From an uncultured Oscillospiraceae bacterium (lineage in GTDB: Bacteria; Bacillota; Clostridia; Oscillospirales; Ruminococcaceae), in contig CAKSHG010000130.1 of assembly GCA_934456315.1 (NCBI GenBank), positions 1 through 6,308 on the forward strand: DNA of 6,308 nt, in the 5' to 3' direction. The notes under the pieces were generated by a model that did no database searches, was not told where the DNA came from, and worked only from the letters and a program-made list of their open reading frames with translations. Made by a program: the position numbers and the translations under genes. Positions 1 to 5,595 of the stretch are shown here, piece by piece (position 1 is the first letter of the stretch; each line of letters begins with the position of its first letter).

Positions 1-128
1 CCGACGCATTCCTCGGCGTGCGCGGCGATGGTTTCCACCATGTCCTGTGCTGTCGGCAGGTCGCTGCGGTCTGCAGGCGCGGATCTCTGGCTAAGCAGGA
101 ATTTATCCTTTATTATGGGTTTTATCAT
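1..128 (-). CDS. def: Peptide deformylase, N-terminal fragment (cut by window edge)
   Basis: Peptide deformylase is a cytosolic metalloenzyme that removes the formyl group from the N-terminal methionine of new proteins. Only the first 42 codons, plus two bases of the next, lie in the window. The reading starts MIKPIIKDKFLLSQRSAPA and continues through TAQDMVETIAAHAEECV. This is the typical opening of the Firmicutes deformylase group; the conserved segment with the first active-site motif would follow just past the edge. The metal-binding residues are therefore not visible, and the call rests on N-terminal resemblance alone. The ATG (128-126) overlaps the stop of the upstream beta-glucosidase as ATGA. 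A GGGAGGAG stretch lies 13 bases upstream, a long spacing that fits re-initiation by ribosomes ending on the glucosidase. No separate promoter is evident. It is probably the third gene of the leftward operon. Confidence 0.8.
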   Translation of the reverse strand, partial: MIKPIIKDKFLLSQRSAPADRSDLPTAQDMVETIAAHAEECV

Positions 129-2881
129 AGATTCTGTGATACTCCTCCCGGGGGCACTGCCGTACCCGTGAATTCAAAGCGGATATTGTGCATTTTCAGT
201 CCGCTGCTGCCGAAATACAGACGTATGGAGGTGAACCGCGAAAAGAACGGAGTTATGCGGAACTGCTCCACAGGCTTGCCGCCGGTGCCGTTGAACGTGT
301 AGGTGCCGCACGCCGTACCCACTGCGAACAGCGTTACTGCAGTCTGTGCAAGCTCGGAAAGCTCGCTGGAGGCGGTTATCGTTACCTTATAATATCCCGG
401 CTTTGAGATGTTCAGACCGAACGCGTAGCTGCTGCCCTGCTCGGTGTGAATATCCGAAAGGTCAAGGGAGAACTGCTCGTCAACATCGTAGAAAACGACA
501 TCGGTGGAGCTGATATCGCTGCTGTCTGCAGGACGGTTCACTATTTCGGTCACATCGTCGCAGCCCATCATGCGCTTCATCGCATGAGTTCCCATGAGGA
601 ACCGCAGGATATTCATCGCATTGCGCTGGAGCTCGCCTCTGGTGAGCTCTCCGGCGTTCAGGCTCTCAAGGGTGTTGTCTATGCATTCCGCGCCGTCCGC
701 CGTTACCATGTAGACATCGTTCTGCGCCATCGCCATCGCTGCGAAGTCGGACTTGTCCGGCTCCTTGCCACGGCGGTTGATGTTAGCCCACCAGTCGGTC
801 ATGGTGAACCCGTCGTAGCCCCAGTCGTCACGGAGTATCGTGGTGTTGAGGTCGAAATTGCCCGCAGTCCACACGCCGTTTACTCTGCCGTAGGTGGTCA
901 TGATGGACTTCGCTCCGCCCTGCTTGACTGCCTTTTCAAATCCGCGCAGGTATATCTCCCGGAGCGCACGCTCGGAAATAACGCTGTCGAGGAAGTGACG
1001 GCGGGTTTCGCGGTTGTTGCCGCAGAAATGCTTGATGGTTCCGGTCACTCCTGCGGTCTGCATTCCGTGGAGCTCTGCGGCGGCTATCTCGCCGGTGAGG
1101 TAGGGGTCCTCGGAGAAGTACTCAAAGTTTCTTCCGTTCAGAGGGTGGCGGTGGATATTCATGCCCGGACCGAGCAGGCAGTCCACCTGATTGGCGTGCA
1201 TTTCAAGACCCATGCAGCTGAAAAGCTCGGTCATCAGCGCGCGGTCGAACGTGGAGGCGAGCAGCGTCCCGTTGGGAAGGCTGAACGCCTTTGTGCCGCA
1301 GTCCAGGCGCATTCCGGAGGGTCCGTCGGAGCAGCAGCCGCAGGGAACTCCCAGCGCTTTCAGCTCGTTGGAAACTCCGCCGAACGCTGCGGCAGTGCCC
1401 GCGGTCACTTTCGGGGAGCCCATGCCCTCGCCGCGGATAATGCAGGAGAGGTCGTAATCGGTGAGCTGTGCGGTGAATTCCTCGAGGGTGTTCCTGCCGT
1501 TCACAACGTCGGCGAGCTTTATTCCCCTGTCGCCGGTCTGGGGGATCTCTGCGGGCAGCTTTGCGGAATTGCGGGGGAAGCCGGTTCCGGTCAGGGGAAC
1601 GTCCTCGAAAGCGGGCTTGCCGTCGGAGTTCACCATGCGCTGGAATGCGGTGACCGGTCCGAGCGCGGATTTGCACTGTCTTACAACGGTTTCGGGGAGG
1701 GTAATGCTGAACGTCTCGGAGGCGCTGCGGACGTCGGTTCCCGCGAAGAAAACGTAGTCGCCGGATTCCAGCACCCAGGCGGACTTGTGTCCGGTCACGC
1801 CGGAATCATCGTAGGAAGCAACGCTCTCCAGCGGTATCGTGAAGTTAAGGGTCTGGCTTTCGCCGGGCTGTAATGTTCCGGTCTTGTCGAAGCCGCAGAG
1901 CACTCTTGCGGGCTTGCCGAGCCTGCCCTGCGGAGCGGAGCAGTAAATCTGCACTACTTCTCTGCCGGGGACTTTTCCGGTGTTCTTTACGTTCACATTT
2001 CCGATGACGTTATCGTCATCGAGCCTGAAAGCAGATGCGGTGACCGCAAAGCTGGTGTAGGACAGACCGAATCCGAACGGGAAACGCACCCTGTTCTTGG
2101 CAAAGGTTTCGAAGTAGCGGTAGCCAACGTAGATATCCTCGCCGTAGCAGTCCATATCGCCGCTGCCGAAGAACTTGTCCGAGGGGTAATCGGAGATTTC
2201 GTAAGCGATGGTATCCGGGAGCTTTCCGCTTGGGGAAACCTCGCCTGTGAGCACTGCCGCCGTGCCGGTACCGCCGACCATTCCGCCCTGCCAGACGTAC
2301 ATTACCGAGGATATCGGGTACCTGTCCATGAAGCTCATGTCAATGAGCCCGCCGGTGTTCAGCAGAACAACGGTCCTGTCGAACGCGGAGGTCACGCGCT
2401 TCAGCATGTCCTCCTCCAGGTCGGAGAGCAGGAACGCGCCCTTTTCGGGCTTGTTGTCCATCTCCTCGCCGGCAGTCCGTCCGATTATCACTATTGCTGC
2501 GTCGGCGCGGGAGGCTGCGCCGTTCACTATCTCGTCGGTGAGCGGCATTTCTTTCTGTGACCATGGCTCGCCGCCCCAGCCCTCGCCCCGGTCGAACGGG
2601 TGAGCCTCGTCCCATTCGCGGTAGGTGTCCAGCAGTTTTTCGTCGAGCTTATAGCCGCATTCAAGCAGCCCGTCGGTTATCCCGACTACCTTCGATACGT
2701 TGACCATGCCACCGCTGCCGGTGCCGCTTTTGTAATAGTGGAGCTGTATCCTGCCGAATACAGCCGCTGTGCCGCCCTTTTTCAGCGGCAGTGCTCCGTC
2801 GTTCTTCAGCATAACTACGCCGCCGGAAACGGCTCTGGCTGATGTTTCTATGTATTTATCCCAATCGAGTGTTCTTTTCAT
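125..2881 (-). CDS. Glycoside hydrolase family 3 beta-glucosidase, domain-permuted type
   Basis: This 918-residue enzyme probably cleaves terminal beta-linked glucose from cellobiose or other short beta-glucosides; a beta-xylosidase activity cannot be excluded. Domain order is reversed relative to most GH3 enzymes. The alpha/beta sandwich comes first (about 10-275), then a fibronectin-III-like domain (about 300-390) and a linker. The TIM barrel follows (about 456-775), then an unassigned beta-rich tail (about 785-905). Catalytic residues are present: the likely nucleophile is D696 in MTDWW, and the likely acid/base is E139 in AGEEMDNK. Substrate-pocket motifs are SDGPSGMR (D519), GRNFEYFSEDPYL (R584) and KHF (K617, H618). 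There is no signal peptide, so it should act in the cytosol on imported oligosaccharides. The ATG is preceded by AAAGGAG with a 7-base gap. It lies 24 bases after the small upstream gene and overlaps deformylase by four bases. The same domain order is known in Ruminococcus albus and Butyrivibrio beta-glucosidases. Family assignment is firm; the exact substrate is inferred. Confidence 0.93.
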   Translation of the reverse strand: MKRTLDWDKYIETSARAVSGGVVMLKNDGALPLKKGGTAAVFGRIQLHYYKSGTGSGGMVNVSKVVGITDGLLECGYKLDEKLLDTYREWDEAHPFDRGEGWGGEPWSQKEMPLTDEIVNGAASRADAAIVIIGRTAGEEMDNKPEKGAFLLSDLEEDMLKRVTSAFDRTVVLLNTGGLIDMSFMDRYPISSVMYVWQGGMVGGTGTAAVLTGEVSPSGKLPDTIAYEISDYPSDKFFGSGDMDCYGEDIYVGYRYFETFAKNRVRFPFGFGLSYTSFAVTASAFRLDDDNVIGNVNVKNTGKVPGREVVQIYCSAPQGRLGKPARVLCGFDKTGTLQPGESQTLNFTIPLESVASYDDSGVTGHKSAWVLESGDYVFFAGTDVRSASETFSITLPETVVRQCKSALGPVTAFQRMVNSDGKPAFEDVPLTGTGFPRNSAKLPAEIPQTGDRGIKLADVVNGRNTLEEFTAQLTDYDLSCIIRGEGMGSPKVTAGTAAAFGGVSNELKALGVPCGCCSDGPSGMRLDCGTKAFSLPNGTLLASTFDRALMTELFSCMGLEMHANQVDCLLGPGMNIHRHPLNGRNFEYFSEDPYLTGEIAAAELHGMQTAGVTGTIKHFCGNNRETRRHFLDSVISERALREIYLRGFEKAVKQGGAKSIMTTYGRVNGVWTAGNFDLNTTILRDDWGYDGFTMTDWWANINRRGKEPDKSDFAAMAMAQNDVYMVTADGAECIDNTLESLNAGELTRGELQRNAMNILRFLMGTHAMKRMMGCDDVTEIVNRPADSSDISSTDVVFYDVDEQFSLDLSDIHTEQGSSYAFGLNISKPGYYKVTITASSELSELAQTAVTLFAVGTACGTYTFNGTGGKPVEQFRITPFFSRFTSIRLYFGSSGLKMHNIRFEFTGTAVPPGGVSQNL

Positions 2882-2888
2882 GTTTCCT

Positions 2889-2895
2889 CTCCTTT
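2889..2895 (-). promoter_or_regulatory. Ribosome binding site of the beta-glucosidase
   Basis: AAAGGAG on the minus strand ends 7 bases before the ATG at 2881. It lies in the short gap after the small gene and supports this start, so the glucosidase can be initiated independently within the operon mRNA. Confidence 0.8.
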
Positions 2896-2905
2896 AACTC
2901 GGTGA

Positions 2906-3133
2906 TCATTTCTCGCCGAAAAGTCCGCCCAGTGCGCCGAGCTTGCCCTTCAGCTCGTCAACGTTTACCTTAGCCTTTACGCCGTCGATTATCTGCTTTA
3001 TAACATCGTCCGGGAGATCTACGCCGAGGATACCCTCGACAGTTTTTATCGGGTCTTTCTGGAACTTCGAAGCGATGTCGGGATCGCTCTTTACCTTGTT
3101 GACTACCTCGTCTATTTTTGCCTTGATATCCAT
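2906..3133 (-). CDS. Small helical protein of unknown function (75 aa)
   Basis: I cannot name a function. The protein is lysine- and aspartate-rich, has no cysteine, signal peptide or membrane segment, and should be mostly helical. Visible pieces are an opening helix (MDIKAKIDEVVNKVKSD), a DPDIASKFQKDP segment, LGVDLPDD (36-43), a helix IIDGVKAKV, and a short tail LGALGGLFGEK. The DP-x-F-x-DP-LG-x-LP pattern recalls both small conserved clostridial proteins and the leader part of NHLP-type RiPP precursors. No core peptide rich in Cys, Ser or Thr follows. The ATG at 3133 is chosen because GAGG (3142-3145) sits 8 bases upstream. The longer in-frame ATG at 3259 would lie upstream of the promoter and would translate the promoter itself. 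It is first in the leftward operon, 24 bases ahead of the beta-glucosidase, with no terminator between them. Confidence 0.8.
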   Translation of the reverse strand: MDIKAKIDEVVNKVKSDPDIASKFQKDPIKTVEGILGVDLPDDVIKQIIDGVKAKVNVDELKGKLGALGGLFGEK

Positions 3134-3141
3134 TGCTGTTA

Positions 3142-3147
3142 CCTCTT
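3142..3147 (-). promoter_or_regulatory. Ribosome binding site of the 75-aa gene; decides the start
   Basis: AGAGGT on the minus strand, 8 bases from the ATG at 3133, is the only convincing Shine-Dalgarno site for this frame. It places the start downstream of the promoter and gives a leader of about 42 bases. Confidence 0.75.
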
Positions 3148-3160
3148 TTTCGTCAGTATT

Positions 3161-3173
3161 ACCGCACTGCGGT
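3161..3173. repeat. Inverted repeat at the start of the leftward transcript
   Basis: ACCGCA and TGCGGT arms flank a single central base. The repeat begins about two bases downstream of the predicted start site (near 3175) of the leftward operon. It could be a repressor site or a small 5' hairpin in the mRNA. The sequence shows only the symmetry and placement; a function is inferred, and a chance occurrence of this size in the region is possible. Confidence 0.4.
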
Positions 3174-3181
3174 TTGATTTC

Positions 3182-3210
3182 AGTATAGCATAACTTCCGC
3201 AAAATATCAA
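3182..3210 (-). promoter_or_regulatory. Sigma-A promoter, extended -10, of the leftward operon
   Basis: On the minus strand a -35 box TTGATA (3210-3205) is separated by 17 bases from a -10 box TATACT (3187-3182). A TGC directly before the -10 makes it an extended -10. Transcription would start near 3175, about 42 bases before the ATG of the 75-residue protein. The match to vegetative sigma-factor sites is strong, with one mismatch in each hexamer and ideal spacing. It probably drives the small gene, the beta-glucosidase and deformylase together. Confidence 0.8.
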
Positions 3211-3249
3211 GTGGATAAGCTGAATAAAACTTCAGAGCTGTATTGGTCG

Positions 3250-3265
3250 TGTTTTCCATAAAACA
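3250..3265. repeat. Inverted repeat TGTTTT-N4-AAAACA between the divergent promoters
   Basis: Perfect six-base arms, TGTTTT and AAAACA, surround CCAT. The repeat ends four bases before the -35 box of the rightward promoter. It lies about 75-90 bases upstream of the leftward start site, so a bound protein could touch either promoter. It does not fit the catabolite-control cre consensus. It is a candidate operator only. Confidence 0.35.
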
Positions 3266-3269
3266 GGGC

Positions 3270-3299
3270 TTGACATATTAAGACAAAATGATGTATAAT
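3270..3299 (+). promoter_or_regulatory. Consensus sigma-A promoter of the M23 hydrolase gene
   Basis: A perfect TTGACA (3270-3275) and a perfect TATAAT (3294-3299) are separated by 18 bases. Transcription would start near 3306-3308, giving a leader of about 71-73 bases before the ATG at 3379. Two exact hexamers predict strong, probably growth-linked expression. The spacer is one base longer than ideal. Confidence 0.88.
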
Positions 3300-3300
3300 T

Positions 3301-3312
3301 ACTGTGTACAGT
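3301..3312. repeat. Short palindrome centred on the rightward start site
   Basis: ACTGT and ACAGT arms with a two-base centre span the predicted +1 of the M23 gene. The location would suit a repressor. The arms are only five bases, so one such repeat is expected by chance in a region this long. Confidence 0.25.
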
Positions 3313-3365
3313 TCTGCGCAAGGCAGACATTATTCACATGACGCAAAAGATCAGGCATTTTCACA

Positions 3366-3372
3366 GAGAGGG
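3366..3372 (+). promoter_or_regulatory. Ribosome binding site of the M23 hydrolase; decides the start
   Basis: GAGAGGG ends six bases before the ATG at 3379. This start also places the hydrophobic signal peptide at the true N-terminus. The in-frame GTG at 3304 coincides with the predicted transcription start and has no ribosome site. Confidence 0.75.
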
Positions 3373-3378
3373 AACACC

Positions 3379-4722
3379 ATGGGGAAAAATAACATCAGAG
3401 AAAGGATACTGCGTGGGATATGCGCGGCGGTGACTGCGCTTGCTGCTGCGGCAGCTCCGCTGACGACCGGGACGACGTTCGCCGACACCAAGGACTACGA
3501 CCAGGAGATAGCCGAGCTTGAGCAGAAAGCGGAGCAGATAAAGAAAGACAACGAAGCCCGCGAGCAGAGGATAGGCAATCTGAACAGCGATGTAGCCGAA
3601 AACGAGCAGAAGATGGATCTTCTTCAGGAGCAGATAAACGGCATCAACGACGAGGTCAAGACCTACGGTCAGCTGATCACGACCCAGCAGGAGAAGATCA
3701 CCGAAAAGGAAAACGAGATCTACCTGACCGAACAGGACATCGAATCCAAGCAGCAGGAGATCAGCGAAAAAGAGCTGACGATATCCGACCTTGAGATACA
3801 GAACCGCGAGAATCTGAAGAAATTCGCGAAGCTGATACGCGCTCTGTATATGAACAACACATCGGAAACCCTGCCGATACTGGAAGGCTCTGACGACTGG
3901 TACAACTTCTTTACATACGTTGACGTTGTGCAGAACATTTCCGAGCAGAACATGGACTTCATGAACGGGCTGCTGGACGATATCCACGATCAGCAGGACC
4001 TGATATCCGGGCTTGAAGCTGACATTGAGCAGCTCAACGCCGACAAGGAGGATCTTATCTCGAAGAAAAGCGAGCTTGAGGACGAGCTTTCCACGCTGGA
4101 GGGAAAGAAAGCCGAAGTCCAGCAGATAGTTGAAGCGCGCACCAGCGACCTTTACGACCTCGCGAGTGACAACCAGGACCTCAAGGCGCAGGTCAACAAC
4201 ATTCGCGGTCAGATAAACGCTTCCAACGACGAGGTGGAGGAGATCAACTCCGCTATCGAACAGCTTATCCGCGCAAAGCAGGCGCAGAACACCGACGGCA
4301 CTGTATACAGCTCTGACGGATTCAGATGGCCGCTGGACAGCAATCTCCAGATGATAACCACCTATTTTGGCTATGACAGCTGGCGCGGCGGAAATCACTA
4401 CGGTATCGACGTAGGCAACGCGGGGATCGGCGGCAAGAACATCTACGCGGCGCAGGGCGGCACTGTTATCACCGCATACGGCGACAGCGGCTGGCACGGC
4501 GGTTTCGGCAACTACATCATCATCGACCACGGCGGTGGACTTTCCACAGTCTACGCGCATTGCAGCGCGGTTACCGTAACGGTCGGTCAGCAGGTCAACA
4601 AGGGCGACGTTATCGGCTATGTCGGCACGACCGGCTGGTCCACCGGCAATCACCTGCATTTCGAAACGCGCGTAAACGGTACGGCGGTCAACCCGTTCAG
4701 CTATTCCTACGAATACGTTTAA
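3379..4722 (+). CDS. Secreted coiled-coil M23 peptidoglycan endopeptidase (EnvC/PcsB-like)
   Basis: This 447-residue exported protein probably cuts peptide bridges in peptidoglycan, or activates other wall hydrolases, during division or growth. A signal peptide is clear: positive KNNIRERILR, a hydrophobic stretch 13-30, and likely cleavage after TFA at 35. Residues about 38-300 are long charged coiled coils (EIAELEQKAEQIKKDNEARE-like heptads). They are broken near 150-200 by an ALYMNN...LPILEGSDDWYNFFTYVDVV segment, which resembles the helical part of PcsB/EnvC-type proteins. The C-terminal LytM/M23 domain (about 315-442) is intact: H340 and D344 (HYGID), H394 (YAHC), H425 and H427 (HLHFE), giving zinc ligands H340, D344 and H427. 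In relatives the coiled coil docks on FtsEX; that is inference here, as no ftsEX is in view. C15 is not in a lipobox. It is a single gene with its own consensus promoter and a terminator 21 bases after the stop. Confidence 0.92.
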   Translation: MGKNNIRERILRGICAAVTALAAAAAPLTTGTTFADTKDYDQEIAELEQKAEQIKKDNEAREQRIGNLNSDVAENEQKMDLLQEQINGINDEVKTYGQLITTQQEKITEKENEIYLTEQDIESKQQEISEKELTISDLEIQNRENLKKFAKLIRALYMNNTSETLPILEGSDDWYNFFTYVDVVQNISEQNMDFMNGLLDDIHDQQDLISGLEADIEQLNADKEDLISKKSELEDELSTLEGKKAEVQQIVEARTSDLYDLASDNQDLKAQVNNIRGQINASNDEVEEINSAIEQLIRAKQAQNTDGTVYSSDGFRWPLDSNLQMITTYFGYDSWRGGNHYGIDVGNAGIGGKNIYAAQGGTVITAYGDSGWHGGFGNYIIIDHGGGLSTVYAHCSAVTVTVGQQVNKGDVIGYVGTTGWSTGNHLHFETRVNGTAVNPFSYSYEYV

Positions 4723-4743
4723 ACCAGAGCATGAAACAACAAT

Positions 4744-4770
4744 ATCCCCCGCAGTTTAACTGCGGGGGAT
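4744..4770. terminator. Bidirectional intrinsic terminator between convergent genes
   Basis: ATCCCCCGCAG pairs with CTGCGGGGGAT as an 11-base-pair GC-rich stem around the loop TTTAA; two more A-T pairs could form inside the loop. It lies 21 bases after the M23 gene stop and 21 bases after the ATPase stop on the other strand. The minus-strand tail (ATATTGTTGTTT) is more U-rich than the plus-strand tail (ATTTGCTGT), so termination may be stronger for the ABC operon. Confidence 0.88.
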
Positions 4771-4791
4771 TTGCTGTATCGGAAAGGTTTA

Positions 4792-5595
4792 TCACTTGTT
4801 ATTAGAAAGCAGCATACGGTCGTTGTTGAGAGCGGAGCCGCTTGCCTCCTCGAACTTCTGGAGCAGGTCGTCAACGGTGAGGTTCTTCTTTTCCTCGCCC
4901 TTGACGTCGTAGATTATCTTGCCGTCGTTCATCATGATAAGACGGTTGCCGTATTCGATGGCGTTAGCCATGTTGTGAGTTACCATCATCGCAGTGAGGT
5001 TGTTTTTCGCGATGATCTCGTCGGACAGCTGGAGCACCTTCGCTGCGGTCTTGGGGTCGAGCGCTGCGGTGTGCTCGTCGAGCAGCAGTATCTGCGGCCT
5101 CTTGAGCGTGGCCATCAGCAGGGTCAGCGCCTGGCGCTGTCCGCCGGAGAGCAGTCCTACTTTGGAGGTCATTCTGTCCTCAAGCCCCAGGTCGAGGGTC
5201 TTGAGCAGCTCGTGATATTCCTCGCGCTCCCTGCGGGTGATCCCCCACTTGAGGAAGCGTCCCTCGCCCCTGCGCTTTGCCAGGGCAAGGTTCTCCTGGA
5301 TCTCCATGGTGGCTGCGGTGCCGGTCATGGGATCCTGGAATACTCGTCCTATGTACTTGGCGCGCTGGTGCTCGGAAAGTCCGGTGACGTTCTTTCCGTT
5401 GATGATGATGGAGCCTTCGTCCACCGGCCACACGCCTGCGATGGCGTTGAGCGTTGTGGATTTTCCGGCGCCGTTGCCGCCGATGATGGTCACGAAGTCG
5501 CCTTCGTCCAGCTTGATATTAACGCCGTTGAGCGCTTTCTTTTCGTTTATCGTTCCGCGGTTGAACGCCTTTTTTACATTGATGAGTTCCAGCAT
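4792..5595 (-). CDS. ABC transporter ATP-binding protein (TrpZ-like group)
   Basis: This 267-residue cytosolic ATPase powers import through the permease encoded just upstream. All nucleotide-binding motifs are intact: Walker A GGNGAGKST (39-47), Q-loop Q87 in VFQDP, signature LSGGQRQ (149-155), Walker B ILLLDE (169-174), D-loop ALD (178-180) and switch H207 in VTHN. The segments VFQDPMTGTAATM and LLDEHTAALDPKTA are typical of the ATPases that partner BPD_transp_2 permeases and PF04392 binding proteins, the group that includes streptococcal TrpXYZ. Tryptophan or another aromatic amino acid is therefore a candidate substrate, but sequence alone does not fix it. The ATG is preceded by AAGGAGG (5609-5603) at seven bases and overlaps the permease stop by one base (TAATG), so the two are coupled. 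The terminator at 4744-4770 follows. Confidence 0.93.
   Translation of the reverse strand: MLELINVKKAFNRGTINEKKALNGVNIKLDEGDFVTIIGGNGAGKSTTLNAIAGVWPVDEGSIIINGKNVTGLSEHQRAKYIGRVFQDPMTGTAATMEIQENLALAKRRGEGRFLKWGITRREREEYHELLKTLDLGLEDRMTSKVGLLSGGQRQALTLLMATLKRPQILLLDEHTAALDPKTAAKVLQLSDEIIAKNNLTAMMVTHNMANAIEYGNRLIMMNDGKIIYDVKGEEKKNLTVDDLLQKFEEASGSALNNDRMLLSNNK

Noticed and set aside
446..1873. 475-codon open frame on the plus strand opposite the beta-glucosidase
   Set aside because: It lies entirely inside the GH3 gene on the other strand, has no ribosome site or recognisable domain, and is low-complexity in the way GC-rich antisense frames usually are.
3134..3259. Upstream ATG (3259) extending the small protein to 117 residues
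   Set aside because: The extension covers the extended -10 promoter, has no ribosome site, and reads unlike the rest of the protein (MENTTNTALKFYSAYP).
3313..3327. TCTGC-GCAAG-GCAGA hairpin in the M23 leader as a riboswitch or attenuator
   Set aside because: The stem is only five base pairs, there is no U-run, and the leader of about 70 bases is too short for any known ligand-sensing RNA I could match.
3304..3378. GTG at 3304 as start of the M23 hydrolase
   Set aside because: It sits at the predicted transcription start, leaving no leader or ribosome site, and would bury the signal peptide behind 25 residues.
3421..3423. Cys15 of the M23 protein as a lipoprotein cysteine
   Set aside because: The residues before it (LRGI) do not form a lipobox, the cysteine is too early, and a good signal peptidase I site follows at residue 35.
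3361..4659. 432-codon open frame on the minus strand opposite the M23 hydrolase
   Set aside because: The sense frame has a signal peptide and a full M23 active site. The antisense frame is a leucine/valine-rich mirror of the coiled-coil codons with no family resemblance.
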